The translations under genes were made by a program, and so were the position numbers. DNA of 42,477 nucleotides from UBA6182 sp964479585. GTDB lineage: Bacteria; Bacillota_I; Bacilli_A; Erysipelotrichales; Erysipelotrichaceae. The notes under the pieces were generated by a model. That model was given only the letters and a program-made list of their open reading frames with translations, had not been told where the DNA came from and made no database searches. Below, in pieces: positions 16,130 to 24,242 of the stretch; positions within the stretch are counted from its first letter, which is position 1, and each line of letters opens with the position of its first letter. The stretch lies in NCBI GenBank assembly GCA_964479585.1, contig CAYZMP010000010.1, forward strand, positions 1-42,477. Direction: 5' to 3'.

Positions 16130-17656
16130 CTATTCTAGTTTCCCAATTATTTTTTCAACTTCATGAATAAGTTGATGAGAATCAATGAGTTCTTTTGCAC
16201 GTTTTATGTCGACAGCCATAAAACGATCTTCTTTTAAGTGATCCACGTATTTTCGAATGAGTTCATACGCTTTTTGTGTACCATCCCCTAACTGTGCTGG
16301 TTGATGAAAATCAAGACCTTGAGCAGCAGTAAGTAGTTCAATGGCTAATACATGTTGCACATTCTTGCATATTTGCATGGCTTTGTTTGCGGCAATTGTT
16401 CCCATACTGACATGATCTTCTTGATTACCACTAGACGGTATTGAGTCGACACTAGCAGGATGTGCTAATACTTTGTTTTCAGACACAAGCGATGCAGCGG
16501 TGTATTGCATGATCATAAACCCAGAGTTTGTACCTCCTTTTTCTGTTAAAAAAGCAGGCAACCCACTTAAAGATGGATTAACTAAACGTTCAATTCTTCG
16601 CTCAGAAGCGTTGGCAATCTCTGCTAAGGCAATGGCTAAAAAGTCAAAAGAAAGTGCCATTGGTTGCCCATGAAAGTTACCACTGGAGATAACTTGATCA
16701 CGATCGACAAACACTAGTGGATTATCTGTAACCGCATTTATTTCAAATAATACTTTTTCTTTTACATACTCAATCGCATCTTTGCTTGCCCCATGTATTT
16801 GTGGCAAGCAACGAAGCGAATAGGAATCTTGTACTTTAATTTCATTTGGTTTTGTTATTAGTTTACTACGGTTAGTGCAACGACGAATGTTGTTAGCAGC
16901 TTTTTCTTGACCAATATGATGTCGAAGTAGTTGTACTTGTCGATCAAAGGCATCCACAATACCACGCAACGATTCAAAGGTCATGGATGCAATAATGTCA
17001 GCCATTTTTGAAAGTGCGATGGCCTCAATGGTTACTAATGTACCAACAGCTGTTAAAACTTGCGTTCCGTTAATAAGAGCTAACCCTTCTTTAGCAACCA
17101 ACGATACTGGTTTTAATCCAGCAGCTTTTAATGCTTCAATACTATCCATCACTTGGTTGTTGTATTTGCATGTTCCTTCCCCCATCATCGTTAACACCAT
17201 ATGAGACAGTGGTGCTAAGTCCCCACTTGAACCAAGTGAGCCTTTTTCGGGTATTTGAGGTAAAATATTATGGTTAATCATATCAATAAGCAGTTGCAAG
17301 GTGTTGTAGCGAATACCTGAATAACCAAGCACTAATGCGTTGACTCGAAGTGCCATAATTAATCGTACAATCTCATCGCTATAGTAATCACCTACCCCAC
17401 AAGCATGGCTTCGTATGAGGTTCGCTTGTAATTTTTCAATATCTTCATCCGCAATTCTTGTTTGCGAAAATTGTCCAAATCCTGTGGTAATGCCATACAC
17501 GATTTCTTTACGTTTGACTAAATCCGCAATGTAGTCAGCGGATTGATCAATAGCAGCTTTGTTTTTTGGGTCAATATCTACTTTAACTTTGTTGTAAGCG
17601 ATATCATAGCACTTATCTAAGTTTAAATCTTGCCCATTTAAATAAATGATTTTCAT
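16130..17656 (-). CDS. hutH: histidine ammonia-lyase
   Basis: A 508-aa enzyme that deaminates L-histidine to urocanate, the first step of the pathway. The MIO cofactor triad is in KGSLGSSGDLAPLSHM as S143-S144-G145, where most enzymes have Ala-Ser-Gly. Ser-for-Ala at the first position should still cyclise, but it is a variant worth noting. GITTGFGQF near residue 55, SHACGVG and GNFHGQPMA are the other substrate and active-site motifs. GAGGAGA lies 6 nt before the ATG. First gene of the hut operon. No HutP or HutR-type regulator and no histidine or urocanate permease is adjacent. Confidence 0.95.
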   Translation of the reverse strand: MKIIYLNGQDLNLDKCYDIAYNKVKVDIDPKNKAAIDQSADYIADLVKRKEIVYGITTGFGQFSQTRIADEDIEKLQANLIRSHACGVGDYYSDEIVRLIMALRVNALVLGYSGIRYNTLQLLIDMINHNILPQIPEKGSLGSSGDLAPLSHMVLTMMGEGTCKYNNQVMDSIEALKAAGLKPVSLVAKEGLALINGTQVLTAVGTLVTIEAIALSKMADIIASMTFESLRGIVDAFDRQVQLLRHHIGQEKAANNIRRCTNRSKLITKPNEIKVQDSYSLRCLPQIHGASKDAIEYVKEKVLFEINAVTDNPLVFVDRDQVISSGNFHGQPMALSFDFLAIALAEIANASERRIERLVNPSLSGLPAFLTEKGGTNSGFMIMQYTAASLVSENKVLAHPASVDSIPSSGNQEDHVSMGTIAANKAMQICKNVQHVLAIELLTAAQGLDFHQPAQLGDGTQKAYELIRKYVDHLKEDRFMAVDIKRAKELIDSHQLIHEVEKIIGKLE

Positions 17657-17680
17657 GTTTTCTCCTCAATGTATACTCTC

Positions 17681-17708
17681 ATTATACTAAATGATTGCTT
17701 TAAATTAA
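17681..17708 (-). promoter_or_regulatory. putative hut operon promoter
   Basis: On the minus strand TATAAT (17681-17686) is perfect; TTAATT (17703-17708) at 16 bp is a weak -35. A weak -35 suggests dependence on an activator. Just upstream, AAAGT-CAAAA-ACTTT (17712-17726) is a short inverted repeat that might be a regulator site. Confidence 0.45.
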
Positions 17709-17742
17709 AACAAAGTCAAAAACTTTAGCCTTAGCATAACAT

Positions 17743-17771
17743 TTGAAAGTGATGGATAGCTTTTTTATACT
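17743..17771 (+). promoter_or_regulatory. promoter of the VOC-family gene
   Basis: TTGAAA (17743-17748) and TATACT (17766-17771) are 17 bp apart, a good sigma-A match. AAGGAG follows shortly before the ATG at 17789, so the leader is only about 10 nt. Confidence 0.7.
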
Positions 17772-17788
17772 ATATCCAAGGAGTTGCC

Positions 17789-18712
17789 ATGAAAGAACTT
17801 AAAGGATTGCACCATATTACATGTTTTACTAGTGATGCTCAAAAAACATTGGATTTTTATACAAATGTATTAAATTTACATTTAGTTAAAAAAACCATCA
17901 CCCAACATGATGCAAGTAAATATCATTTGTATTTTGCCAATCAACAAGCAAACTTTGGTAGTGTAGTTAGTTTTTATGAAGCGAGTGCTTACGATGTTGC
18001 TTCTATGTTTGGAAATGCTTATGAAGCATTTAGTTTTGTAGTGGCCAATAAGGAAGCACTTTTATATTGGCATCAGAAACTTCAAAAACACGATTTAACT
18101 GTTTCATCGATCATATCCTTGTTTGATTATGAAGTGTTTTCTTTTGTGGATGTTAACAACATAACGATTTACTTGTTTGCATCCAATAAAAAAGAAACCA
18201 CATATGAGCTTTTGCATTTAGGTCCAGTGTTTATTAATGTTCTTGACATATCTACCATGCATGATCATTTAACGCAGCATTTTAAGTTTTCACTAGCACA
18301 TAAACATGATGATATGCGGTTGTATACTAATAAAACCAAAGATCTACAACATCAGTTAATTGTACGTACACTATCAGAAAATAAGTTTGTAACAGGGAAA
18401 TCACGTATTGATCATGTTGCATTTTTAGTGGATGACAAAGATGATCTTATTGAACTGCACGATGCTTTGTTTGCCCTTGGTTATGCTCATTCTGAACTTT
18501 TATTTCGAACATACTATTATAGTTTATATACCCGTTTAAGCAACTCTTTCAAGATTGAATTTGCCAATCGATATCCTGGATTTCATTATGATGAAGCTAT
18601 AAACAACCTTGGTAATACACTGAGTTTACCTGAGCATTTAGAGCCTTTTAGAGAAGCAATTACATCACAATTAAAACCATTGACCAATAAAAAATCCTCA
18701 AAATTAGAATGA
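17789..18712 (+). CDS. VOC superfamily protein, ring-cleaving dioxygenase-like
   Basis: A 307-aa protein made of two vicinal-oxygen-chelate halves. The N-terminal half starts LKGLHHITCFTSDAQKTLDF and continues VLNLHLVKKTI, as in MhqO/YkcA-type dioxygenases. The C-terminal half has RIDHVAFLVDD and KIEFANRYPGF, placing His and Glu residues where the metal site is expected. The middle is less conserved than usual, so activity on hydroquinone- or catechol-like compounds is plausible but not assured. AAGGAG precedes the ATG. The gene is alone, divergent from hutH, and its stop codon lies in the stem of the terminator it shares with the convergent phosphatase gene. It ends 9 bp inside that gene. 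Confidence 0.78.
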   Translation: MKELKGLHHITCFTSDAQKTLDFYTNVLNLHLVKKTITQHDASKYHLYFANQQANFGSVVSFYEASAYDVASMFGNAYEAFSFVVANKEALLYWHQKLQKHDLTVSSIISLFDYEVFSFVDVNNITIYLFASNKKETTYELLHLGPVFINVLDISTMHDHLTQHFKFSLAHKHDDMRLYTNKTKDLQHQLIVRTLSENKFVTGKSRIDHVAFLVDDKDDLIELHDALFALGYAHSELLFRTYYYSLYTRLSNSFKIEFANRYPGFHYDEAINNLGNTLSLPEHLEPFREAITSQLKPLTNKKSSKLE

Positions 18713-18724
18713 GGATTTGTTTTT
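18692..18724. terminator. bidirectional terminator containing both stop codons
   Basis: AAATCCTCA (18692-18700) pairs with TGAGGATTT (18710-18718), followed by GTTTTT rightward and by a T-run leftward. The stops of the VOC gene (18710-18712) and the Ppx gene (18704-18706) both lie within the hairpin. Confidence 0.85.
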
Positions 18725-19615
18725 AGATAATATTTTTTTGTATAAGTATCCTTCTCGCACACCATAATCGGATACTTCAATAATGTTTGCTTCAACGAAG
18801 TTCATTAGTTCATCTAATAAGATTGCGGCAGGAATAATGGTTATCAATCGATTCGGTGCAGCTTTTAAAATAACTTTCGATGCTTTAATGTCTAAAGATG
18901 ATAAATGTGACATTTGCTCTTTGCTTAAGGTTGAAGGAGTTTGTAGGATTGATCGTTTTTGTATGTCTCTTGATAAACGAAGCAATGCTCGAGCACTTCC
19001 ACCAATGGCAAGAATATTAACACCTTTTATTTCTTTTAACCAACTAATCTCACTTAACATACTATAAACATGCTTTCGAATCGCTTGTTGTTCATTTTCT
19101 TTTGGAATTAGTTCATACACAAAGTTGTCATACAATGTTAAACTTCCCATTCCAATTTGCTTTGTGTGTTTTGCAATTTCATTTTCAAAATAAGTTAGCT
19201 CTAATGAAGCACCACCAATATCAATAAGTATACCTTTTTCTGGTAAGGTTTGTTTCTTTTTAACACCTTCAAAACCATACATTGTTTCATCTTGATCTGA
19301 AAGTACATCAATTGGATAATGAATCATGCTTTCAATAGCAGACACTGCTTCTTTTTGATTGTCAATATCACGCAATGAATCGGTTGCGAATATTTTAAAG
19401 TAATCAAGATCCATCTTCTTTGCAATGTCAATCAGTTCATGCACCACCGTCACAATAAGCTCAATACCTTCTTGTGTCATTTTATTATTAACAATATAAA
19501 GTGCACTTTGTGCATGCTGCTTTGTGTTTAATAACGAGGTAAGTGTGTCACCTGTTACTTGATACACAACTAAGCGAATGGAGTTTGCTCCTAAGTCAAT
19601 TAATCCAATTTTCAT
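18704..19615 (-). CDS. Ppx/GppA family phosphatase
   Basis: About 303 aa of the actin-fold exopolyphosphatase/guanosine pentaphosphatase family. IGLIDLGANSIRLVVY (residues 3-18) is the first phosphate loop, FATDSLRDI the second region, and GILIDIGGASLELTYF the third (GGAS for the more common GGGS). GMGSLTLYDNF follows. It is the short form, without the C-terminal HD-like domain of large Ppx enzymes. GGTGAT upstream supports ATG 19615 over the longer reading to 19645. It probably hydrolyses polyphosphate or pppGpp; which one cannot be decided. It follows the alpha/beta hydrolase gene after 56 bp with no terminator between, so co-transcription is likely. Confidence 0.85.
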   Translation of the reverse strand: MKIGLIDLGANSIRLVVYQVTGDTLTSLLNTKQHAQSALYIVNNKMTQEGIELIVTVVHELIDIAKKMDLDYFKIFATDSLRDIDNQKEAVSAIESMIHYPIDVLSDQDETMYGFEGVKKKQTLPEKGILIDIGGASLELTYFENEIAKHTKQIGMGSLTLYDNFVYELIPKENEQQAIRKHVYSMLSEISWLKEIKGVNILAIGGSARALLRLSRDIQKRSILQTPSTLSKEQMSHLSSLDIKASKVILKAAPNRLITIIPAAILLDELMNFVEANIIEVSDYGVREGYLYKKILSKNKSSF

Positions 19616-19671
19616 TGTATCACCACTTTCTATCCTATCACACAATAAGAGATTTCATTGTAAGGATTATG

Positions 19672-20616
19672 TTAAGGTTGCAGGGATAATAAAAAACTAA
19701 GAATTATTTCGTTTACTTTTTTAGCGTCACTTTCATGAGGAAGGTGACCACTTTGAGGCATTGTTACTATGGTTGCTTCTGGTAAATGAATTGCAATTTC
19801 AGTTAACTGACGTTGATCAAGCCACTCATCTTGATCTCCCCATATTATTAAAATGTCATTTAATGGTGCAATCCAATCATACATCGTGACTTGATTGGAT
19901 GTTGCGACCATTTGGTTGAGTGCTCTTATTGTATTTTTAGTTTGTAGTGGTGTCAAGTATCTATTTACCCAATCATCATCAATATCACTGTTAGCTGCAG
20001 AAGTTAACAGTCTTTTTATGTTTGCTTTATTGATACCGCCATATCGTAAAAACAGTGCCACACCTCGTCTTATTGGACCTACAAACCACCATGATGATGT
20101 GTTTGATTCTACAATAGCTGGTGCAATCATAATGGTTGCGCGCATATCATTAGGTCGTTGATTGTTCATGGCAATCATAATGGAACTTCCCATAGAGTGA
20201 GAAATAAACACGTATTCTTTGTCTAACTTGTGATCTTGATTTATTTGATCAATTACTTGCCATAATTGGTTGGCAATGTTTTCTCTTGAGTAATCAAGCC
20301 CTAAAGACTTTTCTGAGTATCCAAAAGGTGGAATATCCATGGCAATGATGTTGTAGTCATTGTCACTAAAAAAAGGTAGTTGTTGGTGAAAGCTATGGGT
20401 TCCTGCCCCTAAACCATGTAAAAAAACAAGGGTTGTTTGTTGGGGATCATTGATGATTACTTCACTATGAATCGTTATGTTTTGATCGGTCGATTTAAAT
20501 ACACTATTGATGGTTGGTTGTTCTGGAATTGGATGATTAAACTCAACCGGTACACTATACATAATGATTAGTAAAACAACAATAATTACTATAATCATTT
20601 TCATTTTTTTCTTCAT
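19672..20616 (-). CDS. membrane-anchored alpha/beta hydrolase
   Basis: About 314 aa. A run of Lys and Met leads into one hydrophobic helix (about residues 6-22), so the protein is anchored and probably faces outward. The oxyanion motif is VFLHGLGAGTHSF. The nucleophile elbow is ISHSMGSS (Ser in SHSMG). The acid is probably in IWGDQDEWLD and the His in QSGHLPHESDA. This is a complete Ser-Asp-His set of an esterase/lipase-like hydrolase; the substrate is unknown. Three ATGs compete (20628, 20619, 20616); GGTGAT favours 20616 or 20619. First gene of a likely two-gene unit with the Ppx-like phosphatase. Confidence 0.8.
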   Translation of the reverse strand: MKKKMKMIIVIIVVLLIIMYSVPVEFNHPIPEQPTINSVFKSTDQNITIHSEVIINDPQQTTLVFLHGLGAGTHSFHQQLPFFSDNDYNIIAMDIPPFGYSEKSLGLDYSRENIANQLWQVIDQINQDHKLDKEYVFISHSMGSSIMIAMNNQRPNDMRATIMIAPAIVESNTSSWWFVGPIRRGVALFLRYGGINKANIKRLLTSAANSDIDDDWVNRYLTPLQTKNTIRALNQMVATSNQVTMYDWIAPLNDILIIWGDQDEWLDQRQLTEIAIHLPEATIVTMPQSGHLPHESDAKKVNEIILSFLLSLQP

Positions 20617-20642
20617 CATATCACCCATTTCTATACATACTT

Positions 20643-20672
20643 ATTTTAAGATATAAATGGGCTTTTTGTCAT
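20643..20672 (-). promoter_or_regulatory. putative promoter of the hydrolase/phosphatase unit
   Basis: On the minus strand ATGACA (20667-20672) and TAAAAT (20643-20648) are 18 bp apart. It lies between the S9 peptidase terminator and the hydrolase start. Confidence 0.5.
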
Positions 20673-20682
20673 GTTTATGCAT

Positions 20683-20707
20683 AAAAAAACCATGGAAATT
20701 TCCATGG
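20683..20707 (-). terminator. terminator of the S9 peptidase gene
   Basis: CCATGGAAATTTCCATGG (20690-20707) is a perfect 18-bp palindrome directly after the TAG stop. On the minus strand it is followed by seven T. Confidence 0.85.
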
Positions 20708-22666
20708 CTATTGTAAGTATTGATTAAACCAATCTAGCATTTCATCCAAGCGCTTTTGTCGAGCTTTTGGTTTACCTGAACGTGATAAATCATGATTTTC
20801 ATGATGAAACATGATCATCTTTGTTTCTACTTTATTTTCCTTAAGCACGCTAAAGAGTTGGTATGCTTGTTCTATCGGACAACGATAGTCTTTTTCAGAA
20901 TGAATGATGAGTGTTGGTGTTTTCATTGCATCACAATATTTAATTGGTGAATGCCACCATAGTTTGTCTATGTCCTTTGGTTTTAGTAAGTTTGCTTGTT
21001 GTTGATCATCGGTAAAGAAATAACCAATGTCCGATACCCCATAAAAAGATGTCCAATTACTAATGGAACGTTGGGTTATGGCACAAGCAAAGCGATCAGT
21101 ATGTCCAATTATCCAATTGGTCATAAAGCCACCATAAGACCCACCTGTTACACCGAGACGTTTTTGATCAATGGATGGATATTGCTTAAGCACTTCATCA
21201 ACAAACCCCATTAACTCATCATAATCGATGGTTCCATATTTGCCACGAATATCACTAAAAGCATTGTCTTGTCCATCTGATCCTGATGGGTTAGTGTACA
21301 TCACAATGTATCCTTGATTAGCCCACACTTGCATTTCATGCACATATACTGTCCCATAAATTGTTTTTGGTCCACCATGAATATTTAAGATGGCAGGATA
21401 TTTTTTCTTTGGATTGTAATGTGGTGGTAACATAACCCACCCTTTACGTTTTCTTTTATCCACTTCATATAAGAGTTCAATAGGTTGAACAGTGTCTAAA
21501 TCTTCATTTTCTTTGTTGTGACTGGTTAGGATTTGTTGTTTGAGTGTGATTAATTCTTGTCTATTTTGCTTAATCATTGCAATCATGATAATGTCATCAT
21601 GAAGTGGTGCAAAGCCATCCAATGACCCATTAACGTCAAGTACTGTTTCTAGCTTGTTATCCACTAGTTTTACAAGTCTTGAATGATCATGTACATTTAA
21701 TGGAAAATAGACTGTATCATCAATGACTTGAATAAGGGATGAGCCAAGTAAACGCGCATCACTGTTTATGCTATTGCCTATTGAATATAGTGGATCGACA
21801 ATTGTCTCTAATTGTTTAGTTTTAGCATTATACGATGCCACCACTGGGTTTTGATTTAATCCATACACTCCATTATGTTCTTTTACTACACATAAAATAG
21901 ACTCTTTAACATACACAGCTTTATAAATGCTTTGTTTTGTTTTTGTTAGCTTTTTTAGTTTGTTTGTTTTTAAGTCTAACTCATACAAATCGTTAGTAAG
22001 TTCACCAACTTCACGGTGAGTTTGTGCAAGTACTAGTGCTTTTGTTTTGTCATTGTTTAGTTGTACATCCATCACATTCAATGTCATTTTAGTTAGTGGA
22101 TTTAGTTTTTCTTTGACCTTGCTAAAATGATACAATCGATTACGCTTATGGCTTGTGTAAGTACCACCATTGCTATAAAACGGTATTTGCGTGATTTCTT
22201 GATAATATTCGTTATCTTTTCTTTCTTTGATTATTTTTTCTTTTTCTTCTTTGCTTGCTTTATAAAAGTCAGGATAACGATCATCATCTTGACTAATGAA
22301 TAAAAATTCATCCTCATTGATGATGGTTAGATTACTACATTTGCCAGGTACATTTACATAATGTGTGGCTTCACCTCCATAAATGGAAATTTTATACACA
22401 TCGCTTGTAATTGGATCATCTTTATCTTTTCGATTTCCAACAAACAATAACGTAGAGTCATTTAACCAGCTGTATGTAGCGATTTTGTCACATGCTGTTA
22501 ATTGAAAGTTTCTGTCTTTTTGATAAATCCAGACATTATGATTGTACTTATCATTATCAAAATCGGTGGTGCTTACTACATAAGCAAGTGCTTGTTTGTT
22601 TGGACTACTAATTGCATTGGCTAGAAATTGAAAAGATTGCCAATGATTCGTTTCTATTTTTTTCAT
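20708..22666 (-). CDS. S9 family (acylaminoacyl-peptidase-like) serine peptidase
   Basis: A 652-aa cytoplasmic peptidase with an N-terminal beta-propeller (about 1-390) and a C-terminal alpha/beta-hydrolase domain. The nucleophile S510 is in GVTGGSYGGFMTNW. The Asp is D593 in IIHSEKDYRCP and the His is H625 in HHENHDLSRSG, a complete catalytic triad. ILNIHGGPKTIYG provides the oxyanion region. There is no signal peptide, so it likely finishes degradation of short peptides inside the cell. AGGAGG lies 6 nt before the ATG. Monocistronic, with its own promoter and terminator. Confidence 0.93.
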   Translation of the reverse strand: MKKIETNHWQSFQFLANAISSPNKQALAYVVSTTDFDNDKYNHNVWIYQKDRNFQLTACDKIATYSWLNDSTLLFVGNRKDKDDPITSDVYKISIYGGEATHYVNVPGKCSNLTIINEDEFLFISQDDDRYPDFYKASKEEKEKIIKERKDNEYYQEITQIPFYSNGGTYTSHKRNRLYHFSKVKEKLNPLTKMTLNVMDVQLNNDKTKALVLAQTHREVGELTNDLYELDLKTNKLKKLTKTKQSIYKAVYVKESILCVVKEHNGVYGLNQNPVVASYNAKTKQLETIVDPLYSIGNSINSDARLLGSSLIQVIDDTVYFPLNVHDHSRLVKLVDNKLETVLDVNGSLDGFAPLHDDIIMIAMIKQNRQELITLKQQILTSHNKENEDLDTVQPIELLYEVDKRKRKGWVMLPPHYNPKKKYPAILNIHGGPKTIYGTVYVHEMQVWANQGYIVMYTNPSGSDGQDNAFSDIRGKYGTIDYDELMGFVDEVLKQYPSIDQKRLGVTGGSYGGFMTNWIIGHTDRFACAITQRSISNWTSFYGVSDIGYFFTDDQQQANLLKPKDIDKLWWHSPIKYCDAMKTPTLIIHSEKDYRCPIEQAYQLFSVLKENKVETKMIMFHHENHDLSRSGKPKARQKRLDEMLDWFNQYLQ

Positions 22667-22684
22667 GGTTGCCTCCTACTGTAG

Positions 22685-22693
22685 ATTATATCA
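22685..22693 (-). promoter_or_regulatory. extended -10 promoter of the S9 peptidase gene
   Basis: TGATATAAT on the minus strand. No -35 of quality at 17-18 bp. The start would lie about 12 nt before the AGGAGG site. Confidence 0.6.
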
Positions 22694-22720
22694 TTTTTAG
22701 TGTAACTTAATTGAAATCGG

Positions 22721-22749
22721 TTGCACAAAGTTAGCAAACTTTGTATACT
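22721..22749 (+). promoter_or_regulatory. promoter of the DUF2812/ABC operon with an operator in its spacer
   Basis: TTGCAC (22721-22726) and TATACT (22744-22749) are 17 bp apart. The spacer holds a perfect inverted repeat, CAAAGTT-AGCA-AACTTTG (22726-22743), exactly filling the space between the boxes. A protein bound there would block RNA polymerase. Confidence 0.75.
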
Positions 22750-22773
22750 GTTTTCACAAGGCAGGTTTTTATT

Positions 22774-23325
22774 ATGGCAAAAAATAAGACATTCAATTTA
22801 ACATCACTAGCAACGAGCGATCAAAAAGACATGCAGCGTCTTAGTGCACAAGCATCAAAAGGCTGGCATTTAAAAAAGATAAAAGTACCTTATTTTAGTT
22901 ATGAGTTGCATGAATCTGAGGGTAAAAAAAGAAACTATATCGTCGATTACAACAAAAACAAATCAGACGACTATATTAGAGAATTTAAAAGCAAAGGGTG
23001 GAAATACATATGTTCTAACAACAATTTGCATTATTTTAGGGCACCACTAAATACACCCACTCATTATACGGATGTAACTGGTAAAAAGATGTTGTACAGA
23101 AAAATTAGCACAAACTTACTTTTAGCATTGCTTGTCGGTGTGATAAGCAATGGTTTGGTTTTTTTAGGGTTTAATGTGTTTAGTCAAGCCGATGAACCAA
23201 TTTCTCTTCTTATTTCTGTATTCTTTGCAGTTGGTTTGTTGTTGTTGGTAGTTAATGTGTTGTTATTGTATGGATGGTTTGCTTATAGTCGACGTGCTAA
23301 AAATATAGAAAGTGAGAAAGTATGA
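22774..23325 (+). CDS. DUF2812-type membrane protein
   Basis: About 183 aa. The first 100 residues are soluble and carry the pattern LSAQASKGWHLKKIK ... FKSKGWKYIC, typical of DUF2812 proteins. Two hydrophobic helices follow (about 111-131 and 146-168), then a short basic tail. ATG 22774 is preferred to 22741 because AAGGCAGG is 8 nt upstream and the longer reading would start inside the promoter. It overlaps the ABC ATPase gene by 4 bp (ATGA). DUF2812 genes often sit beside PadR-type regulators and ABC exporters; here the regulator gene is absent. The function is unknown. Confidence 0.75.
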   Translation: MAKNKTFNLTSLATSDQKDMQRLSAQASKGWHLKKIKVPYFSYELHESEGKKRNYIVDYNKNKSDDYIREFKSKGWKYICSNNNLHYFRAPLNTPTHYTDVTGKKMLYRKISTNLLLALLVGVISNGLVFLGFNVFSQADEPISLLISVFFAVGLLLLVVNVLLLYGWFAYSRRAKNIESEKV

Positions 23326-24242
23326 AGTTAGAAGTAAAAAACATAAACAAAAGTTTTTCAGACAAACAGATTTTATTTGATGTTTCCTTTGATGTTTCAT
23401 CTTCTAAAGCCATGGGTTTTCTCGGTAGAAATGGTGCAGGTAAAACAACAACCATTCGAGCTTTAATGGATGTATTTAAACCTGATTCAGGTTTCTTTTA
23501 TTTGGATGGTGCACCTTTTGATCCTACACAAGTTAAAGTAGGATATTTACCGGAAGAACGTGGTCTTTATGGAAAAGAACCTATCAAAGAGCAATTAAAG
23601 TACTTTGCAAAACTAAAAGGAGCTACTAATAAAGAAGCAAATGATAGTGCTGATTATTGGTTAAAGCGATTCAATTTAGATTATGCAAGCAAACACAAGC
23701 TTGAAACTTTATCAAAAGGGAATCAACAGAAAATACAAATTGCACAATCGTTGTTAAATGACCCTGACATTATCATTTTAGATGAGCCATTTAGTGGATT
23801 AGACCCTGTTAACTCTCAAGTATTAAAAGATGTGATTAACGAGAAGATAAATGAGGATAAGATCGTCATTTTCAGTTCTCATCAAATGTCATATGTTGAA
23901 GAGTTTTGTGATGAGATTACCTTAATTGATCAAGGAAAGATTATCTTAAGTGGTAGTTTAAATAACATTAAGCAAGAACTTGGAAACAATCGTATTCGAA
24001 TAATAGCACGTAACTTAATAGCTGAAGATTTGGTGGAGTTATTAAAAACTCAGCCTTTTACAAAAGAGTGTTTTTATGATAAAACCTCAGCAATCATTGA
24101 ATTAAATCAAATGATGTCTACAAACGATTTTTTACAACATATTATGAGTTTAAATATTGAAGTTGAACAATTTATGCCTTATTATCCTAGTTTGCACGAT
24201 ATCTTTGTCATGAAAGTTGGTGAAGTTGATGAAACAAATTAA
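23322..24242 (+). CDS. ABC exporter ATP-binding subunit (NatA/YhaQ-like)
   Basis: A 306-aa ATPase with Walker A GRNGAGKTT (about 35-43), YLPEERGLYG, the signature LSKGNQQK, Walker B IIILDEPFSGLDP and the switch His in FSSHQMSYVEE. The C-terminal extension of about 80 residues is as in NatA/YhaQ/CcmA-type drug or Na+ exporters. It pairs with the permease whose start overlaps its end by 14 bp. The exported substrate cannot be told. The operator-bearing promoter suggests it is induced by a stress or compound. Confidence 0.9.
   Translation: MKLEVKNINKSFSDKQILFDVSFDVSSSKAMGFLGRNGAGKTTTIRALMDVFKPDSGFFYLDGAPFDPTQVKVGYLPEERGLYGKEPIKEQLKYFAKLKGATNKEANDSADYWLKRFNLDYASKHKLETLSKGNQQKIQIAQSLLNDPDIIILDEPFSGLDPVNSQVLKDVINEKINEDKIVIFSSHQMSYVEEFCDEITLIDQGKIILSGSLNNIKQELGNNRIRIIARNLIAEDLVELLKTQPFTKECFYDKTSAIIELNQMMSTNDFLQHIMSLNIEVEQFMPYYPSLHDIFVMKVGEVDETN

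Noticed and set aside
17712..17726. Inverted repeat AAAGT-CAAAA-ACTTT as a firm hut operator
   Set aside because: Five-bp arms are easily found by chance in AT-rich DNA, so it is mentioned only as a candidate.
17657..17788. Riboswitch or HutP-type antiterminator in front of hutH
   Set aside because: The predicted hut leader is only about 17 nt, too short for such structures. The rest of the region is taken by the divergent promoter.
20690..20707. Perfect 18-bp palindrome as an operator
   Set aside because: It directly follows the S9 peptidase stop and is trailed by seven T on the coding strand, so it is a terminator.
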